Assembly (NCBI GenBank): GCA_035517775.1
Contig: DATIYF010000011.1
Span: forward strand, 1-63,229
DNA length: 63,229 nucleotides
Reading direction: 5' to 3'
Source: DATIYF01 sp035517775
GTDB taxonomy: Bacteria; Acidobacteriota; Terriglobia; Terriglobales; Acidobacteriaceae
Shown: positions 33,694 to 43,058 of the stretch, one piece after another
Layout: the number at the start of each line of letters is the position of its first letter
Position numbering within the stretch: the first letter of the stretch is position 1
Notes under the pieces: generated by a model
Told to the model about the DNA's origin: nothing
Database searches by the model: none
The model's input: the letters and a program-made list of their open reading frames with translations, nothing else
Made by a program: the position numbers and the translations under genes

Positions 33694-34647
33694 CTACTTC
33701 CCCGTGCGCATTCGGAATGAGATGTCTCCCACCTTATAAGTCACTTCGCCCGGAGCCGTCGGCGAAGGCGGGACCTTCCCGCTACGCACCGCTTCAAAGG
33801 CTGCCACGAGCTGCGGCAGCACCGAAGGCGGCGCCACGGGAACATTATGCTCGCCAAGAACCAGCTTGAGGTGCGGCGCGAGCGCCGCCAGGCGATGAAT
33901 GGAGGCGTCGTAGGCTTTGAGATCGGTCTCCGGGCGGTAGAGCCATATAGTCGCAGGATAGTAAGTGTCGCCAGTGAAAAGCAGGCCGTTCGCGCGGTCG
34001 AGCAGAGAAATCGAATCCGGCGTGTGTCCGGGCGTGGCGAGGACCTCGAGGGTTCTCCCGCCAAGAGCAATGCGCTCGCCGTCGTGAACGTAGCCCGTGA
34101 TCTTCCATGGCCGAGTCCGGTAAGTTGCAGGATCGAACCCCTTGGGAAGCGTGCCGCAGACCTGGCCCGGGGCCAGTTCCGCCTGCGCATCTTTCCGTGA
34201 GCCGCGGGCGTTCCGCCGGGTAAAGTCAGTATCCATTCCGTAGACGGTGTTGAATTGCCAGTTGTCGCCCACGTGGTCGTTATGGGTATGGGAGTTTAAG
34301 ACAACGACGGGCACATGGGTCAGCTCGGCCGTAGTCTTCTTCAGATTGCCGATCCCCATGCCCGTATCAAACAGCAAGGCTTGCTTGCTGCCAAGAATCA
34401 GGTAACTGATGGTTTCTTCGTATTGATGCGGTTCGTAAATCGCGAAAACGCCTGGCGCGACCTTGTAAACTTCAAACCACGGGTCGCTCACATGCACACG
34501 CTGGAGCGTCTTGTACTCCGGATGCGGCAGTGCGCGGCACCACTCAGGCGTCGCCCCCTGCGCCCATAACGCCGGCGCCAAGAGACACAATGCCCCTGCC
34601 ATGCCTGCGCACCGGCGCAGCGGTCGCGAACTGTTAAGCCAATTCAA
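33694..34647 (-). CDS. Secreted MBL-fold metallohydrolase
   Basis: About 317 aa metallo-beta-lactamase-fold protein. From the TTG at 34647 it begins MNWLNSSRPLRRCAGMAGAL with a plausible Sec signal ending ALWAQG; ATG 34602 is the alternative, with no charged n-region. Zinc ligands are SHTHNDHVGD, TPGHTPDSISLL, TGDTYYP and LGEHN. Similar proteins hydrolyse esters, lactams or lactones in the periplasm; no substrate can be assigned. The frame runs open to 34785 but the added part is not family-like. Confidence 0.82.
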   Translation of the reverse strand: MNWLNSSRPLRRCAGMAGALCLLAPALWAQGATPEWCRALPHPEYKTLQRVHVSDPWFEVYKVAPGVFAIYEPHQYEETISYLILGSKQALLFDTGMGIGNLKKTTAELTHVPVVVLNSHTHNDHVGDNWQFNTVYGMDTDFTRRNARGSRKDAQAELAPGQVCGTLPKGFDPATYRTRPWKITGYVHDGERIALGGRTLEVLATPGHTPDSISLLDRANGLLFTGDTYYPATIWLYRPETDLKAYDASIHRLAALAPHLKLVLGEHNVPVAPPSVLPQLVAAFEAVRSGKVPPSPTAPGEVTYKVGDISFRMRTGK

Positions 34648-34880
34648 CTGAACCTTACCTTGATCACCGGCAGCCGGAGCCACTCCCCGTGTCAATAATA
34701 TCGTCGAGTGCTCTGTCCAGGCTCTGCTTGCGCGGGTCTTTCTCCCACTCGCCTGATTTAACAATGGCCGGCGCCCTCGAAACACATATCCGCAAGGGCA
34801 AAGCCAAGATCATCGTCTCCACATTTTCTTTTAGCGCCGCTTTTAGCCTGCCTGGCGGGCCAAGCGCCGTGTTCACGATT

Positions 34881-34886
34881 TAGAAT
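34881..34886 (+). promoter_or_regulatory. -10 box (TAGAAT) of the 34893 methyltransferase
   Basis: TAGAAT ends 6 bases before the ATG, implying a leaderless transcript. Confidence 0.5.
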
Positions 34887-34892
34887 CAATTT

Positions 34893-35633
34893 ATGTCCGC
34901 CCAGACCTGGAATCCCGCCGCCTATGCCGCGAATGCCGCTTTTGTCCCGGCGCTGGGCCAGCCGGTGCTCGAGCTTCTTCAGCCGCGACCGGGCGAAAGC
35001 ATTCTCGACCTGGGTTGCGGCGATGGCGTGCTCACGGAAAAGCTGGCGGCCGCCGGCGCGCGGGTGGTAGGCGTGGACAGTTCGGCAAACATGATTGCGG
35101 CGGCGAACGCTCGCGGCCTGGACGCGCGTCTGCTCGATATTACCGCTCTGCCCTTTGAATGCGAATTCGACGCCGTCTTCTCAAACGCCGCCCTGCACTG
35201 GGTCAAGGGCGACCCCGACGCTCCCCTCGCTTCCGCTTATCGAGCCTTACGGCCCGGCGGACGCTTTGCCGGCGAACTCGGCGGCCATGCTTGCGTGGCC
35301 GCAATCCGAGTGGCGATGATCGCAACCCTGGAAAGGCGGGGCATCCGCGGCGCCTCCTCGGCCAGCCCGTGGTACTTCCCCACCGTCGAGGAATACACCA
35401 TGCGGCTCCAGCGGGCCGGGTTCGTGGCCGAAATTGTGCAACTTATTCCCCGGCCCACGCCACTGCCCACTGGAATTCGCGGATGGCTGGAAACCTTTGC
35501 CAACCCATTTTTCTCACTTCTCCCTGAAGAAGAGCGTGGAGCATTCCTGGACGAGGTGACGCGCCTCCTGCGGCCCGTGCTCTGTGATCGTGAGGGCCGC
35601 TGGACTGCCGATTACACCCGCTCTGCCCTTTGA
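34893..35633 (+). CDS. Class I SAM-dependent methyltransferase with altered C-terminus
   Basis: 246 aa. SAM motif I is ILDLGCGDGVLTEKL, motif II VVGVDSSANMI, and the post-core segment is FDAVFSNAALHWVKGDP; this resembles trans-aconitate/UbiE-like methyltransferases. The enzyme is complete up to REGRWTADYTR. It then ends abruptly in SAL because a 164-base copy of the gene's own interior (35143-35306) begins at 35618. The normal last residues have thus been replaced. Activity may persist because the SAM core is untouched. Confidence 0.85.
   Translation: MSAQTWNPAAYAANAAFVPALGQPVLELLQPRPGESILDLGCGDGVLTEKLAAAGARVVGVDSSANMIAAANARGLDARLLDITALPFECEFDAVFSNAALHWVKGDPDAPLASAYRALRPGGRFAGELGGHACVAAIRVAMIATLERRGIRGASSASPWYFPTVEEYTMRLQRAGFVAEIVQLIPRPTPLPTGIRGWLETFANPFFSLLPEEERGAFLDEVTRLLRPVLCDREGRWTADYTRSAL
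35143..35306 (+). repeat. Source copy of a local direct duplication
   Basis: This interior part of the methyltransferase gene recurs at 35618-35781 (offset 475) with about four substitutions. Confidence 0.85.
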
Positions 35634-35822
35634 ATGCGCATTCGACGCCGTCTTCTCAAACGCCGTCCTGCACTGGGTTAAGGGCGATCCCGACGCTCCC
35701 CTCGCTTCCGCTTATCGAGCCTTACGGCCCGGCGGACGCTTTGCCGGCGAACTCGGCGGCCATGCTTGCGTGGCCGCAATCTGGAGCCGCATGGTGTATT
35801 CCTCGACGGTGGGGAAGTACCA
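35618..35822. pseudogene. Chimeric duplication plus inverted fragment of the methyltransferase gene
   Basis: 35618-35781 is a direct copy of 35143-35306. It is followed without a gap by 35782-35822, the exact reverse complement of 35370-35410 (41 bases). The first part is translatable (FDAVFSNAVLHWVKGDP) but lacks a start, motif I and an end. Confidence 0.85.
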
Positions 35823-35922
35823 GCCTGCGTTTCCTCGCGCGCAAGCCTTCAGAATGAACAGGCCCGGCCGTTTGACGTACCCTTCTGTCTGGTTTACTAT
35901 CCGCCGCGATTACGAGGCCCGC

Positions 35923-36633
35923 ATGCGCAAGAATCATCTCAAGATCATTGCTTCAGGATTTTTTGTGGTAGCCGTCTTAGTCTGCGCAATGGGCCAGGCA
36001 CAAGCGCAGGCAGAGAAGGCACTGTATCCGGCCAAGGCGCCGCTCGATCAATATCTGATGCCGGACAAGAATTCTGAAATCGCGCTGGCTCGCAGTGCGG
36101 CGCCCGCGTCCATTTCAGAACAAGCCGAGGTGATGGTATTGGGCAGCGATGGCTACACCACCGCCGTGAAAGGCAGCAATGGCTTTCTCTGCATCGTGGA
36201 ACGCTCTTGGGGCGCCGCCACCACCGATCCGGGGTTCTGGAACCCCAGGGTCCGCGCCCCCATTTGCTTCAACCCGGCTGCGGCGAAAACTTTTGCACCC
36301 ATCTATCTGATGAAAACCAAACTGGTGCTGGCAGGAAAGTCGAAAACCGAAATCCTCGCAGCCACCGACTCCGCATTGCAGAAAAAAGAACTGCCGGTGC
36401 TTGCGCCCGCAGCCATGTGTTACATGATGTCGAAGCAGCAATACCTGAACGATGAAGGCAAGAGCTGGCATCCTCATCTGATGTTTTTTGTCTCGAGCGA
36501 CGCAGCAAAAACCTGGGGAGCCGATCTGCCGGGCTCGCCGGTCATAGCGGCGGATGATCCTCAGGAGCGGGTGACGATTTTCATGGTGTGGGTTGCCAAA
36601 TGGTCCGACGGCGCGCCCGCGCCACACTCTTAG
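35923..36633 (+). CDS. Secreted protein of unknown function
   Basis: 236 aa from ATG 35923. Signal peptide MRKNHLKIIASGFFVVAVLV ends near GQAQAQA. The mature part has APASISEQAEVMVLGSDGYT, NGFLCIVERSW, ICFNPAAAKTFAPIYLMKT and a closing DPQERVTIFMVWVAKWSDG. I have the impression of a conserved acidobacterial family but know no function. The frame is open to 35584 only because the duplicated methyltransferase fragment happens to read through; that part is not a real N-terminus. Confidence 0.75.
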   Translation: MRKNHLKIIASGFFVVAVLVCAMGQAQAQAEKALYPAKAPLDQYLMPDKNSEIALARSAAPASISEQAEVMVLGSDGYTTAVKGSNGFLCIVERSWGAATTDPGFWNPRVRAPICFNPAAAKTFAPIYLMKTKLVLAGKSKTEILAATDSALQKKELPVLAPAAMCYMMSKQQYLNDEGKSWHPHLMFFVSSDAAKTWGADLPGSPVIAADDPQERVTIFMVWVAKWSDGAPAPHS

Positions 36634-36687
36634 CTCCTCGCAGCGCACCTTTTGCCAGTGCCTCTTCGCTAGAATGAACTCATCCCC

Positions 36688-37476
36688 ATGGACCTCTTCC
36701 GCATCGCGCTGGCGAACCTGCGCTTTCCGGCCAGGCCAGAGGAGTCGGTCGCGCTGGCCGAACAGGCCATCGCCGAGGCGGGCGAGGCGCACGCCGGCGT
36801 AGTCTGCTTTCCTGAGTGCTATGTGCCTGGCTATCGCGCGAGGGGTAAGGCGGTGCCGCCCCCTGACCCGGAGTTCCTGGAGCGCGCCTGGGTTCGCATA
36901 GCAGAGGCTGCAGCCAAAGCAAAGCTCACGGTCATCCTCGGCACAGAGCGTGTGGTGGATGGATGCCTTTTAGCGACTGCGCTGGTGCTCAATGCTGACG
37001 GGACGCGCGCCGGCTTTCAGGACAAAGTGCAACTTGATCCCTCCGAGGAAGCAACTTACTCATTCGGCTCGGGCCGGCAGATTTTCCAGGCCGGCCGGCT
37101 GACTTTCGGCATTGCCATTTGCCATGAGGCCTGGCGCTATCCGGAGACGGTGCGCTGGGCGGCGCGGCGGGGGGCTCAGGTGGTGTTTCATCCGCAGTTC
37201 CACGAGGCCGAGCCGGGCGGCTATCGGCCCACTGCATACGCTGACCCCGCGAACACTTTTCACGAGAAGGCGCTGCTGTGCCGCGCCGCCGAGAACACCT
37301 GCTATATCGCGAGCGTAAACTGCGCCGGCGCCGGCTCGCCCACCACGTCGGTCGTCGTGCGGCCCGATGGCACGGTGCTCCGCTATCAACCCTACGGCAA
37401 AGAAGGGCTGCTCCTCGCTGACCTTGACCTCTCCGCCGCCACCGGCCTGCTGGCTTCGCGCTGCAAGTATGCCTAG
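36688..37476 (+). CDS. Carbon-nitrogen hydrolase (nitrilase superfamily)
   Basis: 262 aa. The catalytic triad is Glu in CFPECYVPGY, Lys in QDKVQLDPSEE and Cys in IAICHEAWRYPE. A second Glu (FHEKALLCRAAEN) and GSPTTSVVVRPDG, typical of amidases of this superfamily, are present. It probably hydrolyses a small amide or carbamoyl compound. A TAGAAT box at 36670-36675 lies 12 bases before the ATG. Convergent with the glycosyltransferase gene. Confidence 0.88.
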   Translation: MDLFRIALANLRFPARPEESVALAEQAIAEAGEAHAGVVCFPECYVPGYRARGKAVPPPDPEFLERAWVRIAEAAAKAKLTVILGTERVVDGCLLATALVLNADGTRAGFQDKVQLDPSEEATYSFGSGRQIFQAGRLTFGIAICHEAWRYPETVRWAARRGAQVVFHPQFHEAEPGGYRPTAYADPANTFHEKALLCRAAENTCYIASVNCAGAGSPTTSVVVRPDGTVLRYQPYGKEGLLLADLDLSAATGLLASRCKYA

Positions 37477-37495
37477 AATTTGCGCGCCATCAGGC

Positions 37496-39247
37496 TCATG
37501 GCTTGCGAGCGGCGGAAAACGCTCCATTGGGTTCAGCGGGCGGGGTATAGGGCAGGAGCTTATCGGGATCAACGTCGGGCTCAATCAACCAGATGTGGCG
37601 GTCTCTGTAATAAGCAAACAGCTTCGCATTCTGCTCGGGATCGAGCTCGCGGGCCCAGACGATGCGGGAAGCGTCTATATCGGCGTGATTGTGCACCCAC
37701 TCACCGTGTGGGCTGTGATCCGGCCCATATCGCACCACGACCAGGTGTTTGCCGGGGATGCGCTCCAGTCGCTCCTCGATCGGAGCGGTGGTCAGGTCCT
37801 TGCGCGCCAGACTCCAGTTCTTTGAACAAGGCCGGGGCGGATGCACAACCCACTGGACCACTCCCACGCACGTGCCCACCAGCAGCAGAATCATGCTGGC
37901 CCGCGCCAGTCCCAGGCCAACCGGCCTGCCTCTGAAGCGCAGCACTCGCATATGGCGAAATGCCTGCACCAACAGACCGAAGATAACCCCGGTAAGCGGT
38001 GCGGCATAGTGCGGCCAGAAATAGACCACGCACAGCATGCCGGCGAGGCAAAAGAAGAATTCAATGAGAAACAGGCGAACCCGCCGGTCGCGGAACACCA
38101 GCGGCAGGCAAAGCAGCGGCGGAGAAACCAGAGGCAGCCAGTACAGCGAAGAAAGATCGGCGGGCCAAAGAAAGAATCCGGCAATGCTGTTCAGCGTGCG
38201 GTGGGTCAGGTGCAGCGCGTCCCGCCAGGTGCCGTTGTACAGGCCCCGATCCCACACGTTGTAATAAAGCTCATACTGATGATTGTTGTAGTGGATTAGC
38301 GGCTTTGCATGCTGCCACAAGAACATTGCCGAAGTATCGTAGGTCCGAAAGTTCAGCGCATGCGGCATGAGCAGAGCGTTTCCGGTGAGCCGCCAGTTGT
38401 AATACGCCATGAAGGCCGCCGTAAGGCAAAGCACCAAGGCTGCCGGCAAAACGACCTTGACAGCCGTGGAACCCAGCGGCGGTGCGCTTTTGCCTTTCAG
38501 CCAGATCAGCAACCACATGGCTGCCGGAATGCAGAACAACAGCCCCTCGTAGGGCCGGCTGTTGGCCAGGATGGCCACACCCACGCCGAGCGCCAGGCTG
38601 TCGCGAACTCTAAGACGACGAAGCCGAGGCAGGGCGCCGAGCACCATTGCGCCTCCGATGGCCGCTACCGCTCCGCCGAAATAACGATTCATCCAGTAGC
38701 TGGCAATCCCGATGTTGCAGAAAGCGATCACGCCGCCGAGAAAGGCCCACCTCGCCGGCAGCCAGGCTTGCAGCATCCACACGATGGCGCCGCCCATCAC
38801 CGCCATACTGAGCAGCACACCCAGCCAGGGATGGCCGAGCAAATCTCCCACGGCCAGAGCCGCGCCCTGAGCGGGCGGATACATCGAGGAGTAAGCGGGA
38901 TAAAAGTTCTCGTCGAAGGTCTCGAAGCTCTTCCATAATGGATGTTGGGGGTAGGCGAGATGGCCGTGAGTGAACATCTCGGCCATGAGCAGGTAGCTAC
39001 GCTCATCGTAACCCAGGGGAAATGGAACCCCGATCACCGGCACCAGCGCCAGGCGTGCGCCCAGCGTGGCCAAGAAGACGACCGCCACGGCGGCGAGCCT
39101 TTTCGACGACAGCCGGGAGAAAAAAACCTCAACCTTGCGAAAAAAACCGTCGCCAAGCCTGGGCAGCGCAGCAAAGAGGGCCAACAGCAATGTGAAAACA
39201 AGGAAGATGAAAGCGCCGGACCCGTACCGGCCCAACTGCTCTTGCAT
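37496..39247 (-). CDS. Polytopic membrane protein, GT39/ArnT-like glycosyltransferase
   Basis: 583 aa with about 11-12 predicted helices. The first periplasmic loop has FPLGYDERSYLLMAEMFTHG, with the acidic DE expected of GT-C enzymes that use polyprenyl-phosphate sugars, and YSSMYPPAQGAALAVGDLLG. A soluble C-terminal region (GKHLVVVRYGPDHSPHGEWV) follows the last helix. Likely transfers a sugar to a lipid or surface glycan. It is divergent from a GT2 gene whose product could make the lipid-linked donor. Confidence 0.78.
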   Translation of the reverse strand: MQEQLGRYGSGAFIFLVFTLLLALFAALPRLGDGFFRKVEVFFSRLSSKRLAAVAVVFLATLGARLALVPVIGVPFPLGYDERSYLLMAEMFTHGHLAYPQHPLWKSFETFDENFYPAYSSMYPPAQGAALAVGDLLGHPWLGVLLSMAVMGGAIVWMLQAWLPARWAFLGGVIAFCNIGIASYWMNRYFGGAVAAIGGAMVLGALPRLRRLRVRDSLALGVGVAILANSRPYEGLLFCIPAAMWLLIWLKGKSAPPLGSTAVKVVLPAALVLCLTAAFMAYYNWRLTGNALLMPHALNFRTYDTSAMFLWQHAKPLIHYNNHQYELYYNVWDRGLYNGTWRDALHLTHRTLNSIAGFFLWPADLSSLYWLPLVSPPLLCLPLVFRDRRVRLFLIEFFFCLAGMLCVVYFWPHYAAPLTGVIFGLLVQAFRHMRVLRFRGRPVGLGLARASMILLLVGTCVGVVQWVVHPPRPCSKNWSLARKDLTTAPIEERLERIPGKHLVVVRYGPDHSPHGEWVHNHADIDASRIVWARELDPEQNAKLFAYYRDRHIWLIEPDVDPDKLLPYTPPAEPNGAFSAARKP

Positions 39248-39345
39248 AGCGAATCAGGGTAACAAAAGCCTCCGGCAGCAACAATGCCATTGTCTAAGGG
39301 ATTGCTTGTGTCGTAGGCTGAGATACGCTCTTGCAGGTTCCCTAA

Positions 39346-40572
39346 ATGTCCTCGCCTCGAACTGCAACCGTCGCCGCGATGTCTGAGCAGCCGCACCCGG
39401 CGGGGCTTTCCGTGGCCGGCGCCACAGCCATTGAGCTCTCCGTCGTCATGCCCTGCCTGAATGAAGCGAAGACCATCGGCGCCTGCATCCGCAAGGCGCA
39501 GGCCGCGCTGCGGGCCGCAAATGTGGCGGGCGAAATCATTGTCGGCGACAACGGCAGCACCGATGGCTCGGTCGAAATCGCCCAGCGGATGGGCGCGACC
39601 GTGGTGCAGGTAGAGGCCAAGGGCTACGGCAGCGCACTCATGGGAGCGATCCAGGCGGCATCCGGCAAGTACATCGTCATGGCGGATGCCGATGACAGCT
39701 ACGACTTCAGCCACATTGAGAGATTCCTGGAACCGCTGCGTGCCGGCGCCGGGCTGGTCATGGGTAACCGCTTTCTCGGCGGAATCAAGCCGGGGGCAAT
39801 GCCCAGGCTGCATCGTTATATTGGCAATCCTGTGCTTTCAGCCGTGGGCAAACTCTTCTTCAAGAGTCCGGTAAGTGATTTTCACTGCGGGCTGCGCGGC
39901 TTCAGTAAAGAGGCCTACCAGCGGATGGGCCTGCATACCACGGGCATGGAATTTGCCAGCGAGATGGTGGTCAAGGCCAGCCTGCTGAACCTTCCCATTG
40001 CCGAGGTCCCGACTACGCTCTCGCCTGACGGCCGCGATCGCGCGCCCCATCTTCGCACCTGGCGCGATGGCTGGCGGCACCTGCGTTTTCTTTTGCTCTA
40101 CAGCCCGCGCTGGCTGTTTCTCTACCCCGGAATGCTGCTCATGCTGGCGGGGGCGGCGCTGATGCTGTGGCTGCTGCCCGGGCCGCGAATTGTGGGCCAT
40201 GCCACCCTGGATGTTCATACCATGGTGTACGCGGCGGTGTTCGTACTGCTGGGCTTTCAGTCCATCGCCTTCGCGGTGTTTACCAAGATTTTCGCGATCT
40301 CCGCCGGGCTGCTTCCACCTGATCCAACCCTGGATCGTTTATTCCCGTACATCACGCTGGAGGGCGGGCTGGCGGCGGGGGGAACGCTCATTGCCGCCGG
40401 ACTGGCCGCCTCCCTCTACGCGGTCTTTACCTGGGGCGCGCGGCACTTCGGTCCGCTGGATTACTCAGCCACTATGCGCATTATCCTGCCGGCGGCATTA
40501 TTGCTGACTTTGGGAGTGCAAACGGTGTTCGCCAGCTTTTTTCTGAGCGTCCTGGGGATGGGGCGGAAATGA
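39346..40572 (+). CDS. GT2 glycosyltransferase with C-terminal membrane domain
   Basis: 408 aa. The GT-A domain begins LSVVMPCLNEAKTIGACI and has GDNGSTDGSVEIA, the metal-binding DADDSYDF and DFHCGLRGFSKEAY, like dolichyl-phosphate mannosyl- or glucosyltransferases. Four C-terminal helices (WLFLYPGMLLMLAGAALMLW onward) anchor it. It should make a polyprenyl-phosphate sugar, the donor type used by GT-C enzymes such as the divergent neighbour. A second ATG at residue 12 (MSEQPHPAG) is possible. Confidence 0.88.
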   Translation: MSSPRTATVAAMSEQPHPAGLSVAGATAIELSVVMPCLNEAKTIGACIRKAQAALRAANVAGEIIVGDNGSTDGSVEIAQRMGATVVQVEAKGYGSALMGAIQAASGKYIVMADADDSYDFSHIERFLEPLRAGAGLVMGNRFLGGIKPGAMPRLHRYIGNPVLSAVGKLFFKSPVSDFHCGLRGFSKEAYQRMGLHTTGMEFASEMVVKASLLNLPIAEVPTTLSPDGRDRAPHLRTWRDGWRHLRFLLLYSPRWLFLYPGMLLMLAGAALMLWLLPGPRIVGHATLDVHTMVYAAVFVLLGFQSIAFAVFTKIFAISAGLLPPDPTLDRLFPYITLEGGLAAGGTLIAAGLAASLYAVFTWGARHFGPLDYSATMRIILPAALLLTLGVQTVFASFFLSVLGMGRK

Positions 40573-40594
40573 GCGGGGAATGGCGTATTCACCG

Positions 40595-41233
40595 TTAACC
40601 TGCGGCTACCTGCATTGGGCTGCCGACGTGCGGCTCTTTAGCCAGCAGAGCAACGAAGTGCAAGTTGGCGCCGAACAGCCAGTTTGCCAGCCCGGGATAT
40701 AGCTTGATGCGGCCAATCAGCTGTTGCGGGCGCAGACCAAGACGGTTCCAGGCGCTTTGCCATTGCTTCTCCGTCCAGTAGTTGTAGGGCAGGGCTACTC
40801 CGAACCTGGCATTTCCCACCCAATCCATGAACCGCAAGCGCACGCCCGCGGCAAACCCCTCGCGGTAGTGATCTTTGATCAGGACGTAGGTGCGCGCAAC
40901 CCGGTATGCCTCAGCTTGCAGCACGGAGGGGTCAGTGGTGTGATGCAGAACGTCGGAGAACATCACTACATCGAAGGCGGAGTCCGCAAAGGGGATGTTC
41001 AAGCCATCAAATATCTGCACGGGAATGCGTGCGTCTTCGCGAGCTAGAACATCCACCCCAGTGATCCTGAGGTCAGGGCGCCGGGACTGAAGTAATGCGG
41101 AGACTGTGCCATCGCCGCATCCAACGTCGAGGACGGTCGCAGAATTTGGAATCAAGCTTGCGAACTGTTCACAAAGGAGCCTGGTTCTCCGACTGAAAAC
41201 CCACCGGCTGTGCAAGGTGCCAACGACGCTCAC
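40595..41233 (-). CDS. Class I SAM-dependent methyltransferase
   Basis: 212 aa. Motif I VLDVGCGDGTVSALL, acidic motif II TGVDV, FDVVMFSDVLHHTTDP and IKDHYREGFAAG are typical of Methyltransf_11/25 proteins. It lies between glycosyltransferase and surface-lipoprotein genes, so a glycan or lipid substrate is plausible. The region 41234-41422 upstream holds no gene I can support. Confidence 0.85.
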   Translation of the reverse strand: MSVVGTLHSRWVFSRRTRLLCEQFASLIPNSATVLDVGCGDGTVSALLQSRRPDLRITGVDVLAREDARIPVQIFDGLNIPFADSAFDVVMFSDVLHHTTDPSVLQAEAYRVARTYVLIKDHYREGFAAGVRLRFMDWVGNARFGVALPYNYWTEKQWQSAWNRLGLRPQQLIGRIKLYPGLANWLFGANLHFVALLAKEPHVGSPMQVAAG

Positions 41234-41422
41234 AGGCCCACCGAAACTGCCTCCGAAAAACTGTCAGGTCAGTGTAATACATCTGCCAGAGCTGAGGGCG
41301 CGCAAAGCGGCGGACCGGTTCGTTCGCGCCCGCGGATTGCAGACCCAGTTGAAGCGCCTGGACTGCTCCGGCCAATTCCTGATCAAGGCGAAGTAAAGCG
41401 CGCCGCAGACGAGCACACCGCC

Positions 41423-42946
41423 TCAGCGCACAGCGAGGGTGTAGCCAGTGCCGCTCTTGGAAATGTCATACATGCCGAAATCGCAGCTGAAGACTGTCCA
41501 CGCCTCGCTGGGATCGGCGGCATCGGTAGTGGAAGTCCAATAGTATTGATACCCAATGAAATTGCTGAAGATGGGAGACTGAAAGAGCTGCAGACTTGCC
41601 TTCCAGATATAGCTCTGGTCGAAAAAGTCGGCATGGTTATTTTCCATGCGGTCGGAGAGGCTTTGTATTTCATTGCGATTGGGCATGCGCCAACTGCCCG
41701 CCTGCGAGCCGTCGCTCAGGCCGCATTGACCGCTGGCCAGCAAGTTGACGGCAGCAATCGCATCTGCCCACTCCCCTCGAATGCAGTCGGCCTGCTTCAG
41801 CCAGATCAGGCCGGTGATTGTATCGGTGAGCGTGCCATTCGCGTTATCCACCCAGCGCGGAAAGGTCAAAGGCACTCCCAGTTTAAGGCTGCCATCATCT
41901 CCGCCGGCATACACCACGTACATTCCGGTGGCTTGCAGCTTGACCGCCGCGCCGCCGTTGCCCTTCACCGCCCAGGCTCCGTTGCTGGCCGTCGCCTTGA
42001 CGTTGGAGCTGAGATCGTTCATGTATCGCCCATCGCTGAAGCGAATCGCCCAGGCGTTGGGAGAGCCGCCTTCCCCGCCGAAGTAACTGGTCGATGACCA
42101 ATAAATTCCGCCGGAAACATTGAGGAATGGATTTCCGGCCGCCAACGCAGGATTGCTGGCGGAGGCATCCACAAGGCTCTCCAATTCATTCAGATTGGGC
42201 AGGCGCCACTGCCCAGCGCTTGATCCATCGCTGAGGCCGCAGGCCCCGGAGGCAAGTTGGTTCGCTTCCGTAATGGCGGCTGCCCAGAGAGCTGGGGTGA
42301 GGCACCCGGCATCTTTGAGCCAGATGAGGCCGGTCAGGTTGTCGGTGACGGTGCCATCGTGATTGTCGGTGAAGCGCGTGCCCGGCCAGGCGACCCCTTT
42401 GTGCAGCGAAGCGTCATCTCCGGCGGCGTAGCTGGTCTGCTGGCCGGTGGCAGCCACGGCAACCAGCGGACTGCTGCCGTCGTAGGCGCTGAAGTCGGCG
42501 GCGGTGAGCGGGGCATTGGGCAGGGCCTCGAAATCAATCACGGTGAAGTAAATCGCGATGTCAGTCACACCATTCCCGGTGAACTGGCCGGTGTAGTCAA
42601 ATCGGGTGACCGTGCCGCCGCTTCCCACTGAGGGATAAAACCCATAACCCTGTTTGTTTACCCAGAACTGGTAATCGCCGGGGACGTTGCCGGTGACCTT
42701 CATGCCTGAGAAGGTGTAGTTGCCATTGGCATCGGTGGTGGCGACGGCGTAAACGGAATTCGTATTGGTAATGAAGGCAGTAACGGTAGCGCCGGCGAGC
42801 GGGCTGCCTTTGTAGGTGACAGTACCGGAAACGCTATCCGTTGGAGGAGGGGCAGGATCGCCGCCACCGCTACTGCTGCCTCCGCCTCCGCAAGCACTCA
42901 GCAAGCCAAAACTGACGACCGCCAACCATAGGCGAATCCGGCCCAT
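41423..42946 (-). CDS. Lipoprotein with carboxypeptidase-like and two DUF1566 (Lcl C-terminal) domains
   Basis: 507 aa. Signal MGRIRLWLAVVSFGLLSAC with LSAC lipobox, then a Gly/Ser/Pro linker. An Ig-like carboxypeptidase-regulatory domain follows (VSGTVTYKGSPLAGATVTAF). Two DUF1566 modules come next, each with NGTVTDxxTGLIWLK-type, CGLSDGSxAGxWRxPNxNEx and WSSTxY-type motifs (about 195-330 and 355-507). DUF1566 has a C-type-lectin-like/FGE-type fold and usually sits on the cell surface. No diversity-generating retroelement parts were seen nearby. Confidence 0.85.
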   Translation of the reverse strand: MGRIRLWLAVVSFGLLSACGGGGSSSGGGDPAPPPTDSVSGTVTYKGSPLAGATVTAFITNTNSVYAVATTDANGNYTFSGMKVTGNVPGDYQFWVNKQGYGFYPSVGSGGTVTRFDYTGQFTGNGVTDIAIYFTVIDFEALPNAPLTAADFSAYDGSSPLVAVAATGQQTSYAAGDDASLHKGVAWPGTRFTDNHDGTVTDNLTGLIWLKDAGCLTPALWAAAITEANQLASGACGLSDGSSAGQWRLPNLNELESLVDASASNPALAAGNPFLNVSGGIYWSSTSYFGGEGGSPNAWAIRFSDGRYMNDLSSNVKATASNGAWAVKGNGGAAVKLQATGMYVVYAGGDDGSLKLGVPLTFPRWVDNANGTLTDTITGLIWLKQADCIRGEWADAIAAVNLLASGQCGLSDGSQAGSWRMPNRNEIQSLSDRMENNHADFFDQSYIWKASLQLFQSPIFSNFIGYQYYWTSTTDAADPSEAWTVFSCDFGMYDISKSGTGYTLAVR

Positions 42947-43058
42947 TTACTCTGACCTTCCGCGATCAATTGCGCCTGCCCGCAAACTTGTGCAGATCCA
43001 GACAGGCGCGGCCAATGCACAAGTAAGTATCGGCATCCGGCGGAGAATCTTTACCCCG

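Noticed and set aside
35584..35922. Extended start of the secreted protein gene
   Set aside because: This stretch is the duplicated methyltransferase fragment plus an inverted piece, not a true N-terminus.
41169..41375. 68-codon minus-strand frame before the methyltransferase
   Set aside because: Overlaps the methyltransferase start in another frame; no family, ribosome-binding site or conservation signal.
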